Source of the DNA: Acidimicrobiia bacterium
GTDB lineage: Bacteria; Actinomycetota; Acidimicrobiia; Acidimicrobiales; Aldehydirespiratoraceae
Assembly: GCA_022824605.1 (NCBI GenBank)
Contig: JAJDZO010000033.1
Location: 1 to 9,931, forward strand
Direction of reading: 5' to 3'
Length of the DNA: 9,931 nt
The position numbers and the translations under genes are program-made. Below, piece after piece: positions 1-5,479 of this stretch. The notes below the pieces were generated by a model. It did not search any database, was not told the origin of the DNA, and was given only the letters and a program-made list of their open reading frames with translations. Positions within the stretch are counted from its first letter, which is position 1; each line of letters begins with the position of its first letter.

Positions 1-556
1 GCGTGCCGTCGAGCAGCTCCGACAACTGCATCGTGTTGTCGCCGACCTGGCCCTGGGCCACCTGATACATCAGGGTCTCGGCCCAGTCCACCGCCTTGGT
101 GACGTCGTCGGGGCGGCCGTAACCCAACTCCGCGATCTCGCCGGCCACCTCGATCAGGCGGCGCAGCGTGTGGTTCTCGCGCACGATGCGGGCATAGGAG
201 GCCGCGTTCGAGGTGGCCGGGGTGTTCATCTGCAACGAGAGCAGCCCGTCGAGGCCCCCGATGGCTTCCAGCGTGCCGTTGCGTTCGAGGCTCTCGGCCA
301 CCGTCACCGCGTCGGCCGGCTCGCCTGCGCTGTAGAGGCTGTGCACCGCTTCGAAGACCCGGGCATGGGCGGGCCGGTAGAAGTGATCGGCGGCGACTAT
401 CTCAAGAACGTCGGCGATGGCGTCGCGCGACAGCAGCATCGCGCCGAGCAGGGACTCCTCAGCCACCAGGTTGTGAGGCGGAACCCGTGGGTCGCGCCGC
501 TCGCCGGTGGAGGCCGCACCCGCGCCGGTCCATTGCGCGCTGTCGGTGACGCTCAC
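1..556 (-). CDS. dnaB: Replicative DNA helicase DnaB, N-terminal part (runs off window start)
   Basis: DnaB is the hexameric helicase that unwinds DNA at the replication fork; its N-terminal domain forms the ring collar and contacts primase. I translated the reverse strand by hand: 185 residues are visible and the reading frame is open to position 1. After about 22 variable residues comes the family's opening signature around residues 25-43 (RVPPHNLVAEESLLGAMLLS). It is followed by a HFYRPAHARVFEAV segment at 58-71 and an IGGLDGLLSLQ...YARIV segment at 100-125, all typical of the DnaB N-terminal domain. The RecA-like ATPase domain lies outside the window. I chose GTG at 556-554; GTG at 583-581 is an in-frame alternative that adds nine residues. 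Neither has a strong Shine-Dalgarno. The gene follows rplI on the same strand after about 187 bp, the same order as in mycobacteria. Confidence 0.95.
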   Translation of the reverse strand, partial: MSVTDSAQWTGAGAASTGERRDPRVPPHNLVAEESLLGAMLLSRDAIADVLEIVAADHFYRPAHARVFEAVHSLYSAGEPADAVTVAESLERNGTLEAIGGLDGLLSLQMNTPATSNAASYARIVRENHTLRRLIEVAGEIAELGYGRPDDVTKAVDWAETLMYQVAQGQVGDNTMQLSELLDGT

Positions 557-573
557 GAGTTGATGCCGTCCAT
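553..573 (-). other. Possible six-codon mini-ORF overlapping the dnaB start
   Basis: On the minus strand an ATG at 573-571 opens six codons (MDGINS) and ends at a TGA that overlaps the chosen dnaB GTG in a GTGA arrangement. G-rich sequence (GTGGGGA) lies just upstream of the ATG. The dnaB GTG itself has no clear ribosome binding site, so termination-reinitiation from this short reading frame is conceivable. It is short enough to arise by chance, and if dnaB really begins at 583 it has no meaning. Confidence 0.2.
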
Positions 574-610
574 AGTTCCCCACAACCTCACGCGCCGAGA
601 TGTCGCCCCG

Positions 611-637
611 AAGGTACGCGGGGGGTGTGACAGCCAA
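611..637 (-). promoter_or_regulatory. Weak candidate promoter for dnaB
   Basis: The 187 bp between rplI and dnaB holds no gene. On the minus strand TTGGCT (637-632) and TACCTT (616-611) are separated by 15 bp, which is short for a housekeeping promoter. The rest of the gap is GC-rich; I see no hairpin followed by a T-run, so read-through from rplI is likely. A TGTGGAT at 711-717 resembles part of a DnaA box but matches too poorly to call. Confidence 0.22.
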
Positions 638-743
638 CGCCGGTCAGCGGGGATAACCCTGCGGATTTCGGAGTCTTCGCCGGGGATTCAGGGGGATGTT
701 CGGCCCGCGATGTGGATGGGCTGTGGGCGGAGCAGCCCCGGGA

Positions 744-1193
744 TCAGTCCTGGGCGGTCACCTCGACGGTGACCGGCACCTCGACGTCGGCGTGCAGCCG
801 GAACAACACGGTGTGGGCGCCCGTCTCTCTTATGGGCGCCTCCAGAACCACCGCCTTGGGGTCGATCACCGCTCCCACCTGGGCGTTCACCGCGGCCACG
901 AGATCGTCCGCTCCGACCGAACCGTACAAGTGACCGCTCTCGGCGGCCCGGGCCGACACCTCCAGAACCACCGGCGCCAACCGCACCGCTATCTCGGTGG
1001 CGTCGGCGCGGTCGGCGGCGCGGCGCAATGCCGCGCTGCGGCGCATCGCTTCGGCTTGGCGCTCCGCGCCCACAGACGACTGCAGAGCCAGGCCCTTGGG
1101 AACCAGGTAGTTGCGTGCGTAGCCCGCGGCGACCTCGCAGATGTCTCCCTTGCGGCCGAGTCCGTCCACATCGGCGCGCAGCACGACTTTCAT
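744..1193 (-). CDS. rplI: 50S ribosomal protein bL9
   Basis: bL9 sits at the base of the L1 stalk and influences reading-frame fidelity. The 149-residue product has the family's usual length. Its N-terminal RNA-binding domain is clear (MKVVLRADVDGLGRKGDICE, then VAAGYARNYLVPKGLA, residues 1-36). A central helical connector rich in Arg, Ala and Glu (about 42-75) follows, then a C-terminal domain from about 76. Its ATG overlaps the rpsR stop codon (ATGA, 1193-1190), so the two are translationally coupled. No separate Shine-Dalgarno is needed and none is obvious. It is the last ribosomal gene of the rpsF-ssb-rpsR-rplI run; no terminator is visible downstream. Confidence 0.97.
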   Translation of the reverse strand: MKVVLRADVDGLGRKGDICEVAAGYARNYLVPKGLALQSSVGAERQAEAMRRSAALRRAADRADATEIAVRLAPVVLEVSARAAESGHLYGSVGADDLVAAVNAQVGAVIDPKAVVLEAPIRETGAHTVLFRLHADVEVPVTVEVTAQD

Positions 1194-1621
1194 GGCTGAG
1201 CCTCGGCCGCCTCGGCGGCCATCGCATCGACGAGCTCCCCGTGTTCTGCGCCATCATGATCCGACTCCTCCGGCGTGGTGCCCGCAGGCGGCGGCGTGGA
1301 GGGGCGCGGCACCGGACCGGCCGCCCGGCCGCGGCCGTCGCGGTCCTTGTTCTGGCGCTGGGTCGTGACCCGGTTGGCGTAGGGGACCAACGCCATCTCA
1401 CGGGCCAGCTTGATGGCGTCGGCGACGAGCTTCTGCTGCTGGGCGTTGTTGCCGGTCACACGCCGCGCCCGGATCTTGGCCCGCTCGGACATGAACTTGC
1501 GCAGCAGCTTCTCGTTCTTCCAATCGACGTAGGTGATCTGCTCAGTGGTGAGGAAGCTCACCTTCTTCTTCGCACGGCGATTGTTGTCGCGGTTCTTTCC
1601 CCGCACCTTGCTCTTGGGCAC
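1190..1621 (-). CDS. rpsR: 30S ribosomal protein bS18 with a long C-terminal tail
   Basis: bS18 binds the platform of the 30S subunit as a heterodimer with bS6. The core (about residues 20-87) carries the family landmarks VDWKNEKLLRKFMSERAKI, RARRVTG and AIKLAREMALVPY. There are no cysteines, so this is the zinc-independent form. The family is normally about 75-90 residues; this product has 143. Residues 88-143 form an extra tail: first basic (several Arg and Lys), then proline-rich (104-117), then acidic and Ala/Glu-rich (118-142). The GTG start at 1621-1619 is supported by GGAGAGGAG six bases upstream. The gene lies 30 bp after ssb and its stop overlaps the rplI start. The low-complexity tail could be a lineage trait; the ribosomal identity is certain. 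Confidence 0.95.
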   Translation of the reverse strand: MPKSKVRGKNRDNNRRAKKKVSFLTTEQITYVDWKNEKLLRKFMSERAKIRARRVTGNNAQQQKLVADAIKLAREMALVPYANRVTTQRQNKDRDGRGRAAGPVPRPSTPPPAGTTPEESDHDGAEHGELVDAMAAEAAEAQP

Positions 1622-1651
1622 GCCCGTCTCCTCTCCTAGGTGCTCAGCGGC

Positions 1652-2134
1652 CTAGAACGGCTCGTCGTCGGTGTCGGCACGACCGGGTGAACCGCCACCG
1701 CCGCGGTTCGGCGCAGACCTCGACGCGTTGTCGCCCCGGAAACCGCCGCCGCGGGACCCGCCCCGGCCGTAGTCGCCGCCCGAGGACCGCTCGTTCTTGG
1801 TGACCGAGGCCGTCGCCCACTTCAGGCTGGGCGCCACATCATCGGCCAGTATCTCCACCTTCGAGCGGCGGTCGCCGCCGTCGGTCTCCCAGCTGCGCTG
1901 CTGCAGGGTGCCGTAGATCACCACCCGCGAACCCTTGCGGATCGACTCGGCGACGTTCTCGGCCAACTGGCGGAAGCAGGTGACGTCGAAGAACGACACT
2001 TCGTCCTCTTGATCCTGGCGTCTGCGGTTCCAGGCCACCCCGAACTGGGCGATGGCCATTCCCGACTGGGCGAAGCGCAGCTCGGGGTCCCGAGTGACGT
2101 TGCCTACGACTGTGACGGTGTTGTCGAATCCCAT
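1652..2134 (-). CDS. ssb: Single-stranded DNA-binding protein SSB
   Basis: SSB coats single-stranded DNA during replication and repair and recruits partner proteins through its C-terminal tip. The 160-residue product has a complete OB-fold domain (1 to about 110). It opens with the GFDNTVTVVGNVTRDPELRF segment, and later come SFFDVTCFRQLAENVAES (47-64) and a RVVIYGTLQQRSWE stretch. Trp35, Trp82 and Trp106 are candidate base-stacking residues. A Gly/Arg/Ser-rich linker (about 117-150) leads to the acidic tip DTDDEPF, the conserved protein-interaction peptide. The ATG start has GGAGG eight bases upstream. It lies 17 bp after rpsF and 30 bp before rpsR, within one operon. Confidence 0.97.
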   Translation of the reverse strand: MGFDNTVTVVGNVTRDPELRFAQSGMAIAQFGVAWNRRRQDQEDEVSFFDVTCFRQLAENVAESIRKGSRVVIYGTLQQRSWETDGGDRRSKVEILADDVAPSLKWATASVTKNERSSGGDYGRGGSRGGGFRGDNASRSAPNRGGGGSPGRADTDDEPF

Positions 2135-2152
2135 TTGGGAAACCTCCGGATC

Positions 2153-2497
2153 TCAGCCGGCCGCGGCCGGCACGGCCTCCCCGAAGAGACCACGGCGCTC
2201 GGCCTCGGCGTCGGGAAGCCTGAACAGTTTGTGGCGGACGATGTCGTCCGCGAGCCGCAACCGCCGTTCGGTGTCGGGAAGACCGGCCGTTTCCGTCACG
2301 ATCTCCCAGACCACGTACGTGCCCTCGGTCTTGTGGTTGATCTTGTAGGCGAACTTGCGCCGGCCCCAGTTGTCGGTGGACACGATCGTCGCGCCCTCGT
2401 CAGTGACGAAGCCGGCAACTCGGGTGATCACCGAGTCCGCTTCGGCTGTGCCGACATCGGAATCGATGATGATCATCAGTTCATAGGCCCGCGTCAC
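2153..2497 (-). CDS. rpsF: 30S ribosomal protein bS6
   Basis: bS6 pairs with bS18 on the 30S platform. The 114-residue product begins VTRAYELMIIIDSD and contains NWGRRKFAYKINHKTEGTYVV (43-63), both highly typical of bS6, plus a LRLADDIVRHKLFRL segment near the C-terminus. The frame is open far upstream, but the conserved N-terminus and a strong GGGAGGT eight bases before GTG 2497-2495 fix the start. It heads the rpsF-ssb-rpsR-rplI run. Its leader carries two abutting hairpins that may mediate autoregulation. Confidence 0.97.
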   Translation of the reverse strand: MTRAYELMIIIDSDVGTAEADSVITRVAGFVTDEGATIVSTDNWGRRKFAYKINHKTEGTYVVWEIVTETAGLPDTERRLRLADDIVRHKLFRLPDAEAERRGLFGEAVPAAAG

Positions 2498-2518
2498 GGG
2501 CAAGCACCTCCCTCTGGA

Positions 2519-2549
2519 CCCGGCAGAGCCGGGGCCCCGTCGTCGGGGC
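2519..2549 (-). promoter_or_regulatory. Tandem hairpins in the rpsF leader, candidate S6:S18 autoregulatory element
   Basis: Reading the minus strand, GCCCCG-ACGA-CGGGGC (2549-2534) is a perfect 6 bp stem with a 4 nt loop. It is directly followed by CCCGGC-TCT-GCCGGG (2533-2519), a perfect 6 bp stem with a 3 nt loop. The second ends about 7 nt before the GGGAGGT ribosome binding site. The junction is also a 10 bp palindrome (CGGGGCCCCG), so alternative pairings compete. The S6:S18 complex is known to bind structured rpsF leaders in several bacteria and repress its own operon, with a CCG trinucleotide being important; assigning that role here is inference. There is no T-run, so it is not an intrinsic terminator. 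Confidence 0.5.
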
Positions 2550-2620
2550 AGGGTTGTTGTGTGGTTGAAGCGACACCGGCCCCGACCCGAAGAATCCGAA
2601 CCAGTGACGCTGCGGGCCGC

Positions 2621-2648
2621 AGGGTATCGGCGGCCCGGGCCATACCAA
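2621..2648 (-). promoter_or_regulatory. Candidate promoter of the rpsF operon
   Basis: On the minus strand TTGGTA (2648-2643) and TACCCT (2626-2621) are separated by 16 bp. The -10 fits the TAnnnT pattern common in actinobacteria. Transcription would start near 2614, giving a leader of about 117 nt that includes the paired hairpins. The element lies immediately downstream of the DnaA-box-like pair. It is based on motif matching only. Confidence 0.33.
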
Positions 2649-2670
2649 CCGGCCGGCGAGCCGTCCCCAG

Positions 2671-2711
2671 CTATCCACAGAGCCTTCCCCACACGCTTCG
2701 GGCTGTGGATT
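2671..2711. promoter_or_regulatory. Inverted pair of DnaA-box-like sequences
   Basis: CTATCCACA at 2671-2679 matches the DnaA box TTATCCACA at eight of nine positions. TGTGGATTC at 2704-2712 matches the reverse complement at seven of nine. Together ATCCACAG (2673-2680) and CTGTGGAT (2703-2710) form a perfect 8 bp inverted repeat around 22 bp. They lie in the 235 bp gap between panB and rpsF, just upstream of the rpsF promoter candidate. They could bind DnaA and tie ribosomal/SSB/DnaB expression to replication initiation, or be fortuitous. No T-run follows on either strand, so a terminator is unlikely. Confidence 0.35.
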
Positions 2712-2732
2712 CCGGCGTGGCCGGCCCCGATC

Positions 2733-3578
2733 TCAGCAGCCGGCCGCTCCGAGCGCGGCCAGTTCCGGCTCCGACAGGTGGTACGACTCCTGCAGGGTCG
2801 GGAACGATGCGGAGCGCACGTCGTCGGAGAAGCGCCGCACCGCGTCCGCTGCCTCGCTGTGCAGATCCGCGTAGCGGCGCACGAACTTGGGCGCAAGCCG
2901 CTGCTCGAAGCCCAGCAGGTCGTGGTACACGAGCACCTGGCCGTCACAGTGCGGGCCGGCGCCGATGCCGATGGTGGGAACCTCCACGGCATCGGTGACC
3001 ATCTCGGCCACCTGCACCGGAACGCCCTCCAGCACGATCGCGTAGCAGCCGGCGTGGGCCAGCGACTTGGCGGCCTGCACCAGCCGGCGGGCCGCTTCAG
3101 CCTTGCGGCCCTGAACCTTGAAGCCGCCCATGGCGTGCACGGACTGCGGGGTGAGTCCGATGTGGCCCATCACCGGGATCTCGGCGTCGCAGATGCGCTC
3201 GATCATCGGTAGACGCTTGCGGCCACCCTCGAGCTTCACCGAGTGGGCGCCGGCCCGGATGAGCTTGGCCGCGTTCTGGACCGTCTTGGAGGCCGAAACG
3301 TGAAAGCTCATCCATGGCAGGTCGGCCACGATGTGGGCGGCGGGATTGGTGCGGGCCACGGCTGCGACGTGATGGGCCATGTCCTTGACCGTCACCTGCA
3401 GAGTGTCGTCGTAGCCGAGCACGACCATGGCCAACGAGTCGCCGACGAGGATCAGGTCGGCGCCCGCGTCGTTCACCACCCGGGCGCTCGGCGCATCGTA
3501 GGCGGTGACCATCACCAGCCGTTCAGCGCCGTCACGAACCTTGCGTGCCCGTATCGCGGGCGCGGAGAGCGTGCCCAT
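2733..3578 (-). CDS. panB: 3-methyl-2-oxobutanoate hydroxymethyltransferase (ketopantoate hydroxymethyltransferase)
   Basis: PanB transfers a hydroxymethyl group from 5,10-methylene-tetrahydrofolate to 2-oxoisovalerate, giving ketopantoate, the committed step of pantothenate and coenzyme A synthesis; it is cytosolic and decameric. The 281-residue product has the family length and all landmarks: MVTAYDAPSARV (23-34), LVGDSLAMVVLGY (44-56) with metal ligand Asp47, VADLPWMSF (84-92) with Asp86, VKLEGG (114-119) with Glu117, MGHIGLTPQS (137-146), the catalytic-base Glu184 in IVLEGVP, and IGIGAG followed by CDGQVLVYHDLLG. The ATG start is fixed by AAAGGAG six bases upstream and by homology; the open frame upstream is not coding. 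The gene is separated from DUF5318 by 138 bp and from rpsF by 235 bp. Confidence 0.97.
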   Translation of the reverse strand: MGTLSAPAIRARKVRDGAERLVMVTAYDAPSARVVNDAGADLILVGDSLAMVVLGYDDTLQVTVKDMAHHVAAVARTNPAAHIVADLPWMSFHVSASKTVQNAAKLIRAGAHSVKLEGGRKRLPMIERICDAEIPVMGHIGLTPQSVHAMGGFKVQGRKAEAARRLVQAAKSLAHAGCYAIVLEGVPVQVAEMVTDAVEVPTIGIGAGPHCDGQVLVYHDLLGFEQRLAPKFVRRYADLHSEAADAVRRFSDDVRSASFPTLQESYHLSEPELAALGAAGC

Positions 3579-3627
3579 CGGATGCTCCTTTCCCGTCCAG
3601 CGCGCGGCGGCTGCCAGCGGTGCCCGC

Positions 3628-3657
3628 AGGCTATCGCCAGGCGCGGGAAGGGCGCAA
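3628..3657 (-). promoter_or_regulatory. Candidate promoter for panB
   Basis: In the 138 bp between the DUF5318-like gene and panB, the minus strand shows TTGCGC (3657-3652), an 18 bp spacer and TAGCCT (3633-3628). This would give a leader of roughly 45 nt before the panB start. Matches are modest; read-through from the upstream gene is the alternative, since no terminator is evident. Confidence 0.28.
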
Positions 3658-3716
3658 GCGGACTTGTCAGACCGGCAGGGCGCAGGCTCGACACTTGGCC
3701 CTTGCATTGAGAAAGC

Positions 3717-4142
3717 TCAGGCCGAGCGTCTGCCGCCGAGCGTGTAGCGGCGCACCAGATGGTTCCAACCGCAGGCCGTGCACACCTCGACGACGTAACC
3801 GGTCGACACGCTCACCCGGTGCTGCAGCCGCTGCATCTCGGCGCGGGTCGTGACGCAGCGGCCGTGCTTGGGCAACCGCGAGCCGAAGACGTAGGTGACC
3901 TCGACGAGGTCCTCGGTGGCGCACACCGGGCATCGGCACCCGGTGGGTTGGCCACAGAACTCGGCGTTGCGCTGCAGTTCTCGTTGGGCGTCGCAGACTT
4001 CGTGGCGGCCCAGCTCACCCGCCTTCCATGCCTTCAGCGTGGCTGCCCGAGCCAGCCGGTAGTCGACGGTCGCGCCGCCCGATCCGTCCGCGCTGCCGGC
4101 GCTGTCGCCGTCGGCGGCCAGGCTGAACGGGTTCGGCTTCAC
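3717..4142 (-). CDS. DUF5318-like small zinc-ribbon protein, function unknown
   Basis: The 141-residue product resembles an actinobacterial family of unknown function (DUF5318). After a Ser/Gly/Asp-rich N-terminus come VDYRLARAATLKAWKAGEL (26-44), the CPVC motif (71-74), DLVEVTYVFGSRLPKHGR and VVEVCTACGWNHLVRRYTLG (117-136). The two CxxC pairs (71/74 and 121/124) are spaced like a four-cysteine zinc ribbon; Cys69 and Cys63 are extra. The GTG start at 4142 overlaps the CCA-enzyme stop in a GTGA arrangement, so the two are translationally coupled, and the N-terminal length fits. A role in nucleic-acid binding is possible from the zinc ribbon but unproven; coupling to tRNA maturation is suggested only by position. 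Family recognition is from memory. Confidence 0.82.
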   Translation of the reverse strand: MKPNPFSLAADGDSAGSADGSGGATVDYRLARAATLKAWKAGELGRHEVCDAQRELQRNAEFCGQPTGCRCPVCATEDLVEVTYVFGSRLPKHGRCVTTRAEMQRLQHRVSVSTGYVVEVCTACGWNHLVRRYTLGGRRSA

Positions 4143-5479
4143 GGTTCGGCACAGTAGTTCGTGGCCCACCACCGCCGCAGGGCTTCCATCGCGTCGGGCT
4201 TGCTGCACGGTCCGTGCTCGAAGGCTTGATCTCGCAGGAACGCTAGTGCGTGGCCGACTTCGGGACCGGGGCCGATACCGAGTTCGGCCATCACTTCGTG
4301 ACCGTCGATGCCGAGCTCGAAGTCGTCGACGTTCTCGATTGTTCGCATCTCCGCGAGGGTGGCCGCGAAGCTGGCCAGCCGATCCTTCGGCTCGCCCAAC
4401 GCCATTGTCACCGCATCGGCGAAGGCGAGCGCTTCGTCCACCGGCACCCGGCAGTCGTGGATGAAACGGCGCACGTCGGAAGGGCTGTCGGCGGTGTGCG
4501 CCAATCGAGCCCGAGCCGCCAGCAGCGCCATCACCGACAAGACCAACCCATTGGAGCAGCGCAGCCGTCGCAACCGCGACGTCGCGGCCTCGGGCGTGTC
4601 GCCAACGAAGAGGGCCGCCCAACGAGCGGCCGGTTCAGCGGGCACGGCCGCCACGACGCGTGCGGCTTCTGCGGGGTTGCGATGGGCCAGATCGGCGATC
4701 ACGCGCTCCATAAGGCCGGTGCGGTACAGGAAGCCGAAGCCTTCGGTGGGGTCATCGAGCAGCAGCAGTTTCTCGAGTTCGTCGCGGATGCGCTCCACCG
4801 AGACGATGTCGAGTCGATCGACCATGGCCTGCACCGCATCGACGAGAGCTTTGTCGGGCGCGAGCCCGTGACTGGCGACGAAGCGAGCGGCTCGCAGCAT
4901 GCGCAGGGGATCGTCACCGAACGAGATGGTGGGATCGAGCGGCGTGCGCAGCACTCCAGCGGCCAGGTCGTCTTGTCCGCCGTACGGGTCGATCAGGCGG
5001 CCGTCCGCGGTGTCGACGGCCATGGCGTTGACGGTGAAGTCGCGGCGGGCGAGGTCGGTGACCACATCGTCGGAGAACGCCACCTCGGGCTTGCGGGAGT
5101 GTTCGGCGTACCGTTCGGCGCGGTGGGTGGTGATCTCGAAGGCCCGGCCGTCCACTACGCACCCGATGGTGCCGAATCGCTCACCCTGGGTCCACACCGC
5201 GGTGGCCGCGTCGGCGACGATGCGCCGCACGGTCGCCGGAGGCGCGTCGGTGGTGCAGTCGAGATCCGCTCCGGAACAGAATCGACCGGCCACCGCGGCA
5301 CGCACGACTCCGCCCACGAGGAACAGTCGATGTCCGGCCGCGTCGAAGAGCCGAGCCAACCCCGCCGTGGCCGCCTGCGCGACCGACAACGCCTCACGAG
5401 CCTCAGGACTCACCACCGACAACACCTCGCCACCCTCGGCACTCACCACCGACAACGCCTCGTGAGCGTCGGGGCTCAC
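4139..5479 (-). CDS. CCA tRNA nucleotidyltransferase (class II, PcnB/CCA family)
   Basis: The enzyme adds or repairs the 3' CCA end of tRNAs using CTP and ATP. The 446-residue product shows the nucleotidyltransferase head: LFLVGGVVRAAVAGR (53-66), the catalytic DLD at 72-74 within ADLDCTTDAPP, GERFGTIG (99-106), RRDFTVNAMA (145-154), and DDPLRMLRAARF (189-200) of the nucleotide-recognition motif. The C-terminal GIDGHEVMAELGIGPGPEVGHAL (390-412) is the usual tail segment. Actinobacterial homologues often carry an HD phosphohydrolase domain; here the matching stretch (about 280-300) lacks an HD dyad. The first 38 residues are an extension made of three 11-residue repeats. The GTG start overlaps the deacetylase stop (GTGA), and its own stop overlaps the DUF5318 start. 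A poly(A) polymerase role cannot be excluded from sequence alone. Confidence 0.93.
   Translation of the reverse strand: MSPDAHEALSVVSAEGGEVLSVVSPEAREALSVAQAATAGLARLFDAAGHRLFLVGGVVRAAVAGRFCSGADLDCTTDAPPATVRRIVADAATAVWTQGERFGTIGCVVDGRAFEITTHRAERYAEHSRKPEVAFSDDVVTDLARRDFTVNAMAVDTADGRLIDPYGGQDDLAAGVLRTPLDPTISFGDDPLRMLRAARFVASHGLAPDKALVDAVQAMVDRLDIVSVERIRDELEKLLLLDDPTEGFGFLYRTGLMERVIADLAHRNPAEAARVVAAVPAEPAARWAALFVGDTPEAATSRLRRLRCSNGLVLSVMALLAARARLAHTADSPSDVRRFIHDCRVPVDEALAFADAVTMALGEPKDRLASFAATLAEMRTIENVDDFELGIDGHEVMAELGIGPGPEVGHALAFLRDQAFEHGPCSKPDAMEALRRWWATNYCAEP
5366..5464 (-). repeat. Three 33 bp tandem repeats encoding the N-terminal extension of the CCA enzyme
   Basis: Three in-frame 33 bp units encode HEALSVVSAEG, GEVLSVVSPEA and REALSVAQAAT. 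On the plus strand the first two protein units share ACTCACCACCGACAAC at 5441 and 5408, exactly 33 bp apart, with a more diverged third copy at 5375. The array precedes the first conserved residues of the enzyme and looks like recent local duplication at the gene's 5' end. There are no spacers, so it is not a CRISPR array. Confidence 0.85.

Noticed and set aside
647..655. CGGGGATAA near the dnaB upstream region as a DnaA box
   Set aside because: It matches only seven of nine positions and changes core bases; a single weak match in GC-rich DNA is not informative.
2673..2710. Inverted repeat downstream of panB as an intrinsic terminator
   Set aside because: The 22 nt loop is large and no T-run follows on the minus strand; it matches DnaA-box-like elements better.
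2009..2998. Plus-strand open frame spanning ssb, rpsF and the end of panB
   Set aside because: It crosses three well-supported minus-strand genes and an intergenic region with promoter-like elements; the translation is not protein-like.
5366..5464. 33 bp periodic sequence as a CRISPR array
   Set aside because: The units abut without unique spacers, are coding in frame and diverge like protein repeats; no cas genes are present.
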